From the NCBI GenBank assembly GCA_947489135.1, contig CANLCU010000005.1, positions 1 through 39,758 on the forward strand: DNA of 39,758 nt. Direction: 5' to 3'. Shown piece after piece: positions 8,569 through 18,300 of this stretch (positions are counted from its first letter, which is position 1; every line of letters begins with the position of its first letter). The stretch comes from Micrococcales bacterium. GTDB taxonomy: Bacteria > Actinomycetota > Actinomycetes > Actinomycetales > Microbacteriaceae. The translations under genes were made by a program, and so were the position numbers. The notes beneath the pieces are model-generated. The model was not told the origin of the DNA and searched no databases. It saw only the letters and a list, made by a program, of their open reading frames with translations.

Positions 8569-11500
8569 ATGTTACTTAACAAAGTGAAACTACGTAAGGC
8601 TTCCAGCCGCGTAGCTCTCCTGTTAGCAACTGGTTCACTCCTTGCAACAGGAATATCTCCTGCTCACGCACTAGATGCAACTCCTCTTTTCATAAGCTTC
8701 GAATCTAACGATCCGCTAAAGGCTCTTGCGATCAGTTCTGACGGTCCTTTTTCTGGAACCTCTACAGAGATTAAGGCAGGAACCAACCTGACTGGCTCTG
8801 GCGACACTCTCCACATCACAAAAAATGGTGATCCATGGTCTGGTGTAAACATACTGGGTGCATCATCAACACCTTACGGTTACACCTCTGCAGACAACAA
8901 GGTAGTTACATTTGACTACTGGTCACCAGATGCAACTCCATCACCTGTGATGCTAAAGCTTGAATCACCTGCTGCTACTTACAAAGCTATTGAAGCTCAG
9001 CCTGGTCTTAACACAATCACAGTTGACTTCACTGGTGTTGGTAGCTGGGGCGGTGGCTACACCAAGCTCATCATCTTCCCTAACTTCCGCGAAGGTGCTG
9101 ACACAAGCTACACTGGTGCAGCTCCTGTAGCTAACACCGGTCAGGTATATGAGATTGACAACATCTCAATCAACGGTGGAACAGCAGCTGACGTTTACGT
9201 TCCTGTTGCTCCTGCAACCAGAGAAGCAACAAGCACATTGATGACTTTTGAAACTGGAGACGCCTACGGTGCTGCAGCAATCGGTGCTGGATTCGAAGGT
9301 GCTGTAACCCTAATCAAGGATGTTCCTGCTGGCGGTAACGGTGGCAAGGGTCTAGAAATTGAAAAGGCTGGAAACCCATGGTCAGGTGTCAACCTAATCA
9401 CTGCTGGATCGGCCCTAAAGTTCCTAGATGCTGAAAACAAGACCGTAACTGTGAACTACTACTCACCTGAGACAGTAAACACTCCAGTTCAGTTCCAGTT
9501 GGTAGCAACAGACCAGTCAAAAATCAACCAAGCGGTTGAAGCTGTTCCTGGTTGGCAGAAACTAACCTTCGATTTCTTTGCTTCTTACAACGATGCAAAG
9601 ACATACACCGCAGCAGTTATCTTCCCTAACTTCGTAAATGGCGGAGACGTACCTGGTTACACAGGTGCTGCTGCAGTTTCACCATTGACTGGCAAGAAGT
9701 ACTTCATCGACAACGTTGGTTTCAACGGCGCGACAACACCAGCTATCCCGACTCCAAGTGGTGCAACAAGCACTCTAGTTACTTTTGAGTCTGGTGACAC
9801 ACTTGGTGCTGGCGTAGTCGGCGAAGCTTCAGGTGCGAAAAAGCAAGGTTCATTCGCAGGTGCAGTAACAACTATTGACGATGCTCCTGCTGGCGGTAAC
9901 GGCGGTAAGGCTTTGAAGATTGTTAAGAACGGTCAACCATACGCTGGTGTTAACGTTTTGGCTTTTGACGCTGGCACAGTCCGCGTCACAAACGGAACTC
10001 ACACAGCAGTTACTTTCAACTACTACTCATCAAAGGCTAACTCTCCAGTTCGTATTGAACTACGCGGTTACCCAAATGCGCTAGGTAAGACAGTAACTGC
10101 AGCACAGGGCTGGTCAAAGATCACTGTTGACTTCGCTGATGTTGTTGGTTGGACATCTACAGAAGAGTTCGTGAACGTAATTCTGTTCCCTGACTTTGAT
10201 GTTCCTGCAGCTGGAGATATCTTCTACGTAGACAACCTTGGTATCAACGGAGCAACAACTCCTGCGATTCCTACTCCAGTAACTCCAAGAGAAGCGACAA
10301 GCACTTTGCTTACTTTTGAAACTGGCGACACCCTAGGTGCTGCAGTTGAAGGTGCGCCGACAGTTCAGAAGCCACAGGGTGGATTCGAAGGCGCTGCTAC
10401 TTCAATCGCAGTTGCACCAGCTGGTGGTAACGGTGGAAACGCGCTAAAGATCACAAAGAACGTTGGAGCTCAGGTTTATGCTGGAGCGACCTTCATCAAG
10501 TTCGGAACTGACAAGCGTGTAACCAACGGAACTCACAAGGTAATCACATTCAACTACTACTCACCGAAGGCTAACTCTCCAGTGAACGTAGAAGTGCGTG
10601 CGTACCCGAACGCCCTAGGAAAGATCATCAACGCTCCACTTGGTTGGTCAAAGATGTCATTTGACTTCACCGATGTAGTCGGTTGGACTTCAACAGAAGA
10701 GTTCACAATTGTGTCTATCTTCCCGGACTTCAACCAGCCTGCCGGTGACACTGCGCAGTCATACTACGTAGACAACCTTGCATTCAACGGTGCTGTAACA
10801 CCTGAGATTCCTGAAGTTTCTGTACCAAGAGAAGCAACAAGCACTCTTCTTACATTCGAAGCGGCAGATACTCTAGGTGCGAAGGTAGTTGGAGACTCAA
10901 CACTAGCTAAGCCAGAAGGTGGATTCGAAGGTGCAGTAACAACCATCGACAACGCTCCTGCTGGTGGTAACGGTGGCAAGGCTCTAAAGATCGTCAAGGG
11001 TGTTGGTGCTCCAACTTATGCTGGTGTAAACGTGATTCGTTTCGGTGCTGACAAGCGCGTCACTAACGGAACCCACAAGACAATCACATTCAACTACTAC
11101 TCACCGAAGGCAACTTCGTCAGTACGCGTTGAGCTAAGAGCTTTCCCTAATGCTCTTGGCAAGACTGTGGCTGCTCCTCAGGGTTGGTCAAAGATCACTG
11201 TTGACTTCACCGATGTTGTTGGTTGGACAGGTACAGAAGAGTTCGTTTCTGTAATTCTGTTCCCTGACTTCGACGTTGCAGGTGCTGGTGGCATCTTCTA
11301 CGTAGACAACTTGGCATTCAACGGAGCTACAACTCCTGCGATTCCAGTTCCTGCTGTGAAGCCATCTGTAAAGACTGCAGCAACTGTTGCAGGTACTGCT
11401 AAGTCAGCTAAGACTCTTACCGCAGGTAAGGGTTCATGGAATGGCACAGCAACAATCGCCTACACATACAAGTGGTACCGTTGTTCAGTTTCTTCAACAA

Positions 11501-11682
11501 AGACTGCAACAGCTGCACCTACATCATCAGCTAAGTGTGCTGCCATCTCAGGTGGCACCAAGTCAACCTACAAGTTGGCTTCAGCAGATGTTGGAAAGTA
11601 CGTACGTGTACTAATCACTGCAAAGAACTCAGCTGGAACTGCTTACTCACTAAGCAAGACAACTTCAAAGGTTGTCAAGTAA
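8569..11682 (+). CDS. secreted protein with five tandem CBM-like modules and a C-terminal Ig-like module
   Basis: Signal peptide; five ~165-175 aa repeats (TSTLxTFExGDxxGA...PAGGNGGKALKI...YAGVNV...FNYYSPKANSPV...GWSKITVDF...VILFPDF...YVDN); C-terminal SWNGTATIAYTYKWYRC...DVGKYVRVLITAKNSAG. Confidence 0.8.
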   Translation: MLLNKVKLRKASSRVALLLATGSLLATGISPAHALDATPLFISFESNDPLKALAISSDGPFSGTSTEIKAGTNLTGSGDTLHITKNGDPWSGVNILGASSTPYGYTSADNKVVTFDYWSPDATPSPVMLKLESPAATYKAIEAQPGLNTITVDFTGVGSWGGGYTKLIIFPNFREGADTSYTGAAPVANTGQVYEIDNISINGGTAADVYVPVAPATREATSTLMTFETGDAYGAAAIGAGFEGAVTLIKDVPAGGNGGKGLEIEKAGNPWSGVNLITAGSALKFLDAENKTVTVNYYSPETVNTPVQFQLVATDQSKINQAVEAVPGWQKLTFDFFASYNDAKTYTAAVIFPNFVNGGDVPGYTGAAAVSPLTGKKYFIDNVGFNGATTPAIPTPSGATSTLVTFESGDTLGAGVVGEASGAKKQGSFAGAVTTIDDAPAGGNGGKALKIVKNGQPYAGVNVLAFDAGTVRVTNGTHTAVTFNYYSSKANSPVRIELRGYPNALGKTVTAAQGWSKITVDFADVVGWTSTEEFVNVILFPDFDVPAAGDIFYVDNLGINGATTPAIPTPVTPREATSTLLTFETGDTLGAAVEGAPTVQKPQGGFEGAATSIAVAPAGGNGGNALKITKNVGAQVYAGATFIKFGTDKRVTNGTHKVITFNYYSPKANSPVNVEVRAYPNALGKIINAPLGWSKMSFDFTDVVGWTSTEEFTIVSIFPDFNQPAGDTAQSYYVDNLAFNGAVTPEIPEVSVPREATSTLLTFEAADTLGAKVVGDSTLAKPEGGFEGAVTTIDNAPAGGNGGKALKIVKGVGAPTYAGVNVIRFGADKRVTNGTHKTITFNYYSPKATSSVRVELRAFPNALGKTVAAPQGWSKITVDFTDVVGWTGTEEFVSVILFPDFDVAGAGGIFYVDNLAFNGATTPAIPVPAVKPSVKTAATVAGTAKSAKTLTAGKGSWNGTATIAYTYKWYRCSVSSTKTATAAPTSSAKCAAISGGTKSTYKLASADVGKYVRVLITAKNSAGTAYSLSKTTSKVVK

Positions 11683-11696
11683 CAGCTAAGAACTAA

Positions 11697-11734
11697 AAAT
11701 GTGGCCCTCGGTTTTCCGGGGGCCACATTTCTTT
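11697..11734. terminator. bidirectional intrinsic terminator
   Basis: 11-bp perfect stem AAATGTGGCCC / GGGCCACATTT between convergent genes, followed by CTTT. Confidence 0.85.
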
Positions 11735-11745
11735 AAGCTAGAGAT

Positions 11746-12153
11746 TTACTTTTTGGTTCTCAATGTCTTTAGCCAAGCAATAGCTCCAGTTGAATACAAA
11801 GCCCAAATAACAAGAAGTGGTTGGAAGAAGAGTCTGATCAATCTGGCTTCATCGGTGTTCAAACCAAACGCATCTGTTTGGGTCACCCACTGAGAAATGT
11901 TGCCGGGGAAGATTGCGATAAAGAATAGGGCCGTGATTGTTCCAGCTATTGGTGCTTTGAATCCGGTAATCAACCATAGACCTAGAACTATTTCAACTAC
12001 ACCGCTAGCGATAACTACAAAGTCTGCATCGAGAGGTAGCCAAGTTGGCACCTGTGCTCGGAATGTTTCTCTAGCAGCACCTAGGTGTGAAAAGCCAGCA
12101 AGTGTTAGTGCTAGGCCAAGACCGAGTCTGGCAATAGTTCGAATGATTTTCAT
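11746..12153 (-). CDS. DoxX-like membrane protein
   Basis: Small four-TM protein with LGLALTLAGFSHL...VPTWLPLDADFVVIASGVVEIVLGLWLI. Confidence 0.75.
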   Translation of the reverse strand: MKIIRTIARLGLGLALTLAGFSHLGAARETFRAQVPTWLPLDADFVVIASGVVEIVLGLWLITGFKAPIAGTITALFFIAIFPGNISQWVTQTDAFGLNTDEARLIRLFFQPLLVIWALYSTGAIAWLKTLRTKK

Positions 12154-12191
12154 AGTAGGCAGTCTACTTAAAGGTCAAGTAGCATGATTAC

Positions 12192-12878
12192 ATGCCAACT
12201 CAAGAATCGTTAAAAAACAACCTTCTCACCATCGGTCTAGTAGCACTTGCAGTTGGAACAGGAGTCTGGGGATATTCCTTAGGTGAACCTTCGGTTTCCA
12301 ATAAGAGCCTGACTGAAGAAGTTGTAGTTATCGGCACACTAGGGGCAGTTTTGTTATCTCTGTTCGTAGGTCTTGGTATCAAGGGCAAACCAACTGCCAT
12401 GATCAATCTGAATAGATTGCTAGCTTGGCCAATGGCTTTCGGATACATATGGGTTCACTACGCCTACCACATGGAGCATGGACAAGCAGGTGGCCTGCAA
12501 GCCCTTGATGTTGTCCCTAGAGTATTCTTTTTAGTTTCTTTCATATGGATTGCATTCCATGCTGGAGTTGCATACAAGATGTATGGTGCTCCTTGGAAAC
12601 TCAAGTTGAGAACGCTTCATGAGTTCTATGTTTCTTCTGCATGGTTAGTGCTTCTAGTTACCATCCCAGTATTCTCAGTTCCAGCTCTAGGTGCTATGCC
12701 AATAGCCATGGCGCTTGCCTGGATTATCTTCGCTCCGCACCTTGCAATCAACGTATTCCATATGTCTAAGCGAGTGCCGATTGATGCGATCTCAAAGAAA
12801 CTAGGACCTTGGATTGTTAGCGGTATTTATCTAATCGCCATAGTCAACGCTGCCGCTCACAGTTTCCCAAAACTCTAA
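12192..12878 (+). CDS. hypothetical multi-pass membrane protein
   Basis: 228-aa ORF with repeated hydrophobic segments; no family recognised. Confidence 0.6.
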   Translation: MPTQESLKNNLLTIGLVALAVGTGVWGYSLGEPSVSNKSLTEEVVVIGTLGAVLLSLFVGLGIKGKPTAMINLNRLLAWPMAFGYIWVHYAYHMEHGQAGGLQALDVVPRVFFLVSFIWIAFHAGVAYKMYGAPWKLKLRTLHEFYVSSAWLVLLVTIPVFSVPALGAMPIAMALAWIIFAPHLAINVFHMSKRVPIDAISKKLGPWIVSGIYLIAIVNAAAHSFPKL

Positions 12879-12925
12879 ACAAAACGAGTTCGTCTACAAA
12901 TGCCTGGTTCAGCAATCACAGGTAA

Positions 12926-13336
12926 CAGAAGACAGCAGAGCACCTACTTCTTGAGAAGGCATCTTTGCTTGGACTAACTCCTCCAGAACTAACTGTTCTT
13001 GTTGGTGGCCTTAGAGCACTAGGTGCTGTTCCTAACGGATCAAAGCACGGTGTTCTAACTGAGACTCCTGGAGTTCTAAACAACCACTTCTTCAGAAACC
13101 TATTGGATAATAACATTGCTTGGGCTCCTAAGGCAGACCAGAAGGGTGTCTATGGTTCACATGCATACACAGACGGAGAAAGAAAGTGGACTGCAACAAG
13201 AGCAGACCTAGTCTTCGCTTCTAACTCAGTGCTTAGAGCGTTAGCTGAAGTGTATGCATCAGATGATGCTAATGAAAAGTTTGTTCAAGACTTTGCTAAA
13301 GCATGGACCAAGGTCATGAAAGCAGACCTTTTCTAG
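12926..13336 (+). pseudogene. katG: catalase-peroxidase (KatG) C-terminal remnant
   Basis: Open frame after TAA at 12923 reads [33 protein letters not shown]...[22 protein letters not shown]...[50 protein letters not shown], matching only the KatG C-terminal end. Confidence 0.88.
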
Positions 13337-13346
13337 TATTCAAATA

Positions 13347-13946
13347 CTAGGAGAGGGTCTTCTCTACGATTAGACCGATAAGGGCGTTCCAAATAAGTGG
13401 ATCCATCTGGTTGTCTACTACATCATCGACAATCTTGCCTAGGGTATAAGCCTGGATTAGAACTGCTGCAGCTCTTGGGTCAAAGGATTTATTGAACCAT
13501 CCTCGGTTCTGGACTTCAATGAATTGCTCTGTGAAGAGGTCAGTTAGGCCCTGTTGTACTTGACCTAAAGCTTTTCTAAACTTTTCATCCTTCTCAGCCA
13601 TGCCTAGAATTCGAGCACGCTCATAGCGATTGCCTTTTCTGGCCGGATCTTGAGTGAGGATAGTCACTTCAGTTAGACCAGCAAAGAACTGCTCTTTTGT
13701 CTCACATTTCTCCAGAAGTTCACGGATCACTCCGCCACTCTTCTCAACAAAACGTGAGTATCTAACTAGATATGCCTCTTGAATGAGCTCATCAATGGAG
13801 TCCCAGAAGTGGTACAAAGAACCCTTGGCAATGCCTGTTCTTCTAAGGATTTCGGCTGCTGAGACGTCCTTTTCAGTGACCTCATCCAGCATCTCTACCG
13901 CGGTTGCTAGCAATCGACTGCGTGTCTCTTTGCCTGCCTCGCTCAT
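13347..13946 (-). CDS. TetR/AcrR family transcriptional regulator
   Basis: N-terminal HTH: TRSRLLATAVEMLDEVTEKDVSAAEILRRTGIAKGSLYHFWDSIDELI. Confidence 0.88.
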   Translation of the reverse strand: MSEAGKETRSRLLATAVEMLDEVTEKDVSAAEILRRTGIAKGSLYHFWDSIDELIQEAYLVRYSRFVEKSGGVIRELLEKCETKEQFFAGLTEVTILTQDPARKGNRYERARILGMAEKDEKFRKALGQVQQGLTDLFTEQFIEVQNRGWFNKSFDPRAAAVLIQAYTLGKIVDDVVDNQMDPLIWNALIGLIVEKTLS

Positions 13947-14033
13947 TGTGCAAGTCTACCAACGCGAGAATAAATGTTTGGCTTCTCGCAAGTGGGTCAA
14001 TCCCATCATTCAGGAAGAGAACCCGGTGGGATG

Positions 14034-15185
14034 CTACTTCTTCTTAACTACTGATCCTTGACCGTTTAGTTCCCATGCATGAACATAATCAATGATTGTC
14101 TTGCTTTCAGCCCAACCACTGTAGTTTCCGCCAAAACCAGCTGTGCCTTGAACAGCATTATTCAAGATCAAGAAGAATGGCTTATTGAAAGACCAGTAAC
14201 CCTGAACATTAGTTGGCGTCACAGTCCAGAACAGTTCTCTATCTACATAGAATTCCATTCTGTCTGGTTGCCATGCAAGTCCATAGGTGTGGAAATCGCT
14301 TTGGTAGTTAGCCTGGTTTACTTCTTGGCCCCAGACGTATCTGTGTCCTGCATCCGTTTGTGACACTGAGAAGTGAACAGCAGCTGTGTTTCTCATAGGT
14401 AGGTTTCCACCCTGCTCAGCAATGTCAATCTCTCCGGCTCGAGGCCAGCTAACTTCACTCATAGCATCACCTAGTGCCCAGAATGCTGGCCAGTTACCGC
14501 CACCAGCTGGCATCTTGATGCGTGCTTCAATGTATCCGTATTGGAAAGAAACTTTCTTCTGAGTATCAAAGCGGCCACTAGTAAAGCTACAAGGTGGGTT
14601 CATGCACGGGCCTGAGTTAGCAGGTGTACCAGTAACCTTCTTTGATGTGATCACAGCGTTACCCTGAGTGGTTCCATCTAGGCGAGTAGCTTCTGGTATG
14701 TACCATTGCTTTTCATTGTTGTGGCAAGTTCCTCCACCGTTATTTGCATCATGACCGCAATATCTTGAAGTCCAGTTTGTGTCATCAATGAGACCACCGA
14801 CTGGGCCCGAGAATGAATCAGACCATAGCAGTTTGCCAACAGTGTGGCCAGCTAGCATCGGAGTCTTTACAGTTGGTTTCCATTGTGCGTAAAGAGTTAA
14901 CTTCTTAGTCGGCTTAACAACAGACTTGTTGTAGTACCTAACTGGTCCAGTCTTAGTTAAAGACCAACCAATGAATCTATGAGTGTCTCGAACATACTTA
15001 ACAGCTGTGAGTGCTTTCCCTTTGACTGGAACAATCTGCTTAGCCATCACACCAGAGCCACCATTGGCATCAAATGTGATTGTGTGGGAAGAAGCTGCAG
15101 ACGCAGAATTGGAAAGATTTGGGGCTGCAAGTCCAGCAAGAACGATAAGAGTTGCAGTTAAGATTCCAAGGAATTTAGCTTTCAT
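14034..15185 (-). CDS. secreted GH16 family beta-glucanase with N-terminal InlB B-repeat
   Basis: GH16 catalytic motif GEIDIAEQGG with KVSFQYGYIEARIKMPAGGGNWPAFWALG upstream; HTYGLAWQPDRMEFYVD; N-terminal ITFDANGGSG...FIGWSLT...LTLYAQW module; signal peptide. Confidence 0.92.
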   Translation of the reverse strand: MKAKFLGILTATLIVLAGLAAPNLSNSASAASSHTITFDANGGSGVMAKQIVPVKGKALTAVKYVRDTHRFIGWSLTKTGPVRYYNKSVVKPTKKLTLYAQWKPTVKTPMLAGHTVGKLLWSDSFSGPVGGLIDDTNWTSRYCGHDANNGGGTCHNNEKQWYIPEATRLDGTTQGNAVITSKKVTGTPANSGPCMNPPCSFTSGRFDTQKKVSFQYGYIEARIKMPAGGGNWPAFWALGDAMSEVSWPRAGEIDIAEQGGNLPMRNTAAVHFSVSQTDAGHRYVWGQEVNQANYQSDFHTYGLAWQPDRMEFYVDRELFWTVTPTNVQGYWSFNKPFFLILNNAVQGTAGFGGNYSGWAESKTIIDYVHAWELNGQGSVVKKK

Positions 15186-15279
15186 TTCCTAAGTCTACCT
15201 GTCGCTTATCCGCTAAATCCCATGACTTTCAGGCTCCTTTCAGCCTAAAATCCCAAACAAACGCTTAAATGTTAAAGAA

Positions 15280-15311
15280 CTAACCCGCCACAGTTTCCTG
15301 GGGCGGGTTAG
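15280..15311. terminator. intrinsic terminator
   Basis: CTAACCCGCC / GGCGGGTTAG 10-bp perfect stem just downstream of the 15329..19153 gene. Confidence 0.75.
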
Positions 15312-15328
15312 TAGTTAGTACTTTAGAA

Positions 15329-18300
15329 CTAGCCAAGCTTCGCGTAAAGAATGCGAGTCTTGGTGCGGATCTTCTTGTATGTGGTTGGAAGATACATGTC
15401 ACGCACGATGGTTACAGTAACCACTGTGCTTGTTGTGATCTTCTTCAAAGCAGCAAGCTGAGTCTTCTCTGTCTTACCGGTACATAGGTTCGGTGAGGTC
15501 AGGGTAATTAGCTTGCTTGATGACTGCTTCTTCAAGATACCGAAGCTAGAAGTACATGTGTAAGTCTTGCTTCCAACCTTGAATGATACAGATGCTTTTA
15601 CTGGACCTACATAGACAACGCTTAGCTTCACAGCCAAGGTTCCCTTGCTTCTGTTCCAACCTAGCTGAGTGTCACCATTGTTTAGGAAGGTACCAGTCTT
15701 TGAAAGAGCTAGAGGCTTCTTGATGTCACCCTTTTCAGTTACTGGAGTTGTCGGAGTCTTAGCAACTGTAATTGAAAGTTCCTTAGTTGCCGGCAACCAG
15801 TTAGCATTTCCAGCCTGCGACGCGGTGATCACGCAAGTACCTTCAGAGGCTGCAACAACGCGTCCAACCGAAGAGACTGTACAGATGGAAGATGTTGCAG
15901 AAACGTACAGAACTGGAAGACCAGATGACGCAGTTGCACTTACATCGAATCCATCAAGGTCAACTACAACCTTGGTTGGACCAGCCAATGTAACTGTCTG
16001 TGCAGCAGCAACAACAGTTGCAGCTGAAACAGTAGTTGACTGAGTGCCTGAACCGGCTAGCAATACACCGCTAGCAGCAGCAGTTGCCTTCACAGTACAG
16101 GTACCAGCAGTTAGTAGACGTGCCTTGTTAGCAACGATTGAACAAACAGTTGGTGTGTCTGAACTCCAGGTAATTGCACCTGCAGTACCAGCATCTAGTG
16201 GAGAGAATGCAACAGTTGCACTCAAGGCTAGATCAGCATCGCCAACTGTTACTGAAGCTGCCAAAGCACCAACAGTCACTGTCTGAGCAACACCAAGACC
16301 TACGTAGGTAAAGGTGTCAACGACTGTATCTCCATCTGCTGTAGTAAGAGTGATGTCAACAGTTCCTGCTGCAGATGCAGTTGGAATTGTTAGCTGAAGT
16401 GAAGTAGCACTCTTAGTTCCAAGAGTTGCTGCATTCGCACCAATCTTTGCTGACACAACAACATCAAGGTTCGTACCAGTAAGAGTTACCTTTGCACCTG
16501 CTGTAGGAGTGTTCTTTGAGTACTTGGCATCCTTAGATGTAACAGCAGGAACGGCGCCTACAGGAGCAACATATCTAGCATCAATCCACTTAAGCACAGT
16601 CATATTTTCTGGCTTAGAAGAATCTGCGTAAATGTAGTAGGAGTTCTTGTCTGTTCCACGTAGCCAGAACTTAGTTGCACCGTTACCACTTGAGAAGGTC
16701 GAAGTTAATACTTCACCGCTAGTTAGAGCACCGGTAGTTAGGTCGATCCAACCAGCCGCATCCTTACCTGTTGCTGACAGCGCAACTGGGAATACGGTCT
16801 CGTTAGCAGGTGTTGGGTGCCCCTGGAGAACCAAAAGGGCTGGATTAACGATTTCTGATGCTGAAGTATTAACAGCAAGTTCAGTTCCAGCACCAGTTGA
16901 GCCAAATGTCACAACTTTGTAGTCGCTACCAAATCTGGTCAATCCGAAGATCTTTCCAGAGTTAATTACCATAACGCTTAGAGATGGGTCAGAAGCAATA
17001 GTTCCACCTGAAGTAGCCCAACCTGAGGTGGTTGTGCTAATTACGTTCAAGCTTGAATCCAGTCTGACAATTGAGTGATCGGTAATGGTTCCACCGTTTG
17101 CTGTTGGTGGGTTATTGATCTGAGTGACTAGAGAAGATGTCACAAATGCGGTAATCATTGGCTCGTTGCCAGAGGCAGCAGTGTTCACTGAGTATCTAAC
17201 AGCGAAGTTGTTAGCTTCTGCACTTGGAGTACCCATGGTTGCCTTCGCAGTCAACGCACCTGTTGAGGTGTTCATTGAAACCAGAACCGGCAATGACAGT
17301 ATCGTCTGGGTGCCACCAATTGTGTAAGTCTTCTGACAGATGATGGATAGCACCAAATCGGTTGTTGCTGCCGAGACAACGTTTATCTGCATGTTCGAGC
17401 TCGCTCTTGGAGCGTAACCAGTTGATGCAGCTTCACAGATTGGTGTCACATCTGCAGCAGTAATGAGCTTTGAAGTAACAGTTGATGTAGTTGTGTTCCC
17501 CATAATGACTTGGGTTTCACCTGCGAAGCTTGTTGCGTTTCTTCCATTTACAGGAATAGCCCACTTATCTTTGTTAGTTCCATAGAACCCAACTCCTGAA
17601 GCGAATCCATTTGCTGGGGTGAATGAGCTAATTGAAACTGAACCAGTTCCAGCGAATGAAGAGTCTAGAGATGTTGCAGTTGCTTTCCTCAATCGAAGTT
17701 CGCTGAGTGTACATGAAGGAGGACATGCATTGTTCTTAGAACCAAATATGTAGAAACCACCATTACCGTCTGGCACAATTCCTGGATTTGAGCTGAAGTC
17801 CTCAATAGGGATTATGTTGTCGCTGACCTTTACGATCTTTTTTGCTTCAACAACACCTGCATAGGTGCTTGTGATTGTCCAGCCTCCAGCAGGAATAAGA
17901 ATCTGAGATGCATCTGAGTATTCAGAGAATGCACCTCCATAGTTATCTCTGAACTTAACCAAATAAGTCTTGCTAGTTGGCAGGTTTCCAAATGTACAGG
18001 TGTAACTGCTTCTGTTCATGAAGTTGATGCTTACCGAGACAGAACGTATTTCTACACTCGGGGCAGCTGCATCGTATACGTAACACTTTGACAGCATCTG
18101 GCCATTTGAGCCATTCACGAACTGCCCTGAAACAGAAATAGAACCATTCGAAAGAATTAGTGTAGGAGCAGCTGGCTTCGCAGGAGCACAGCTACCGCTT
18201 ACATCAACACCATCTTGGTTGTAAAGCTGGAAGGCAACTTCATGCGTTGTGCCGACAGCAAGAGAAGATTCATAAAGGTTTGTGCTTACCGCAAGACCCC

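Noticed and set aside
11387-11614. 75-aa plus-strand ORF (MQVLLSQLRLLPQ...)
   Set aside because: Shifted-frame reading of the Thr/Ala-rich C-terminus of the CBM-like protein.
15669-16922. Plus-strand ORFs within 15329..19153
   Set aside because: Antisense to a long ORF with signal peptide and Ig/TIG domains; composition reflects Val/Thr/Ala codon antisense.
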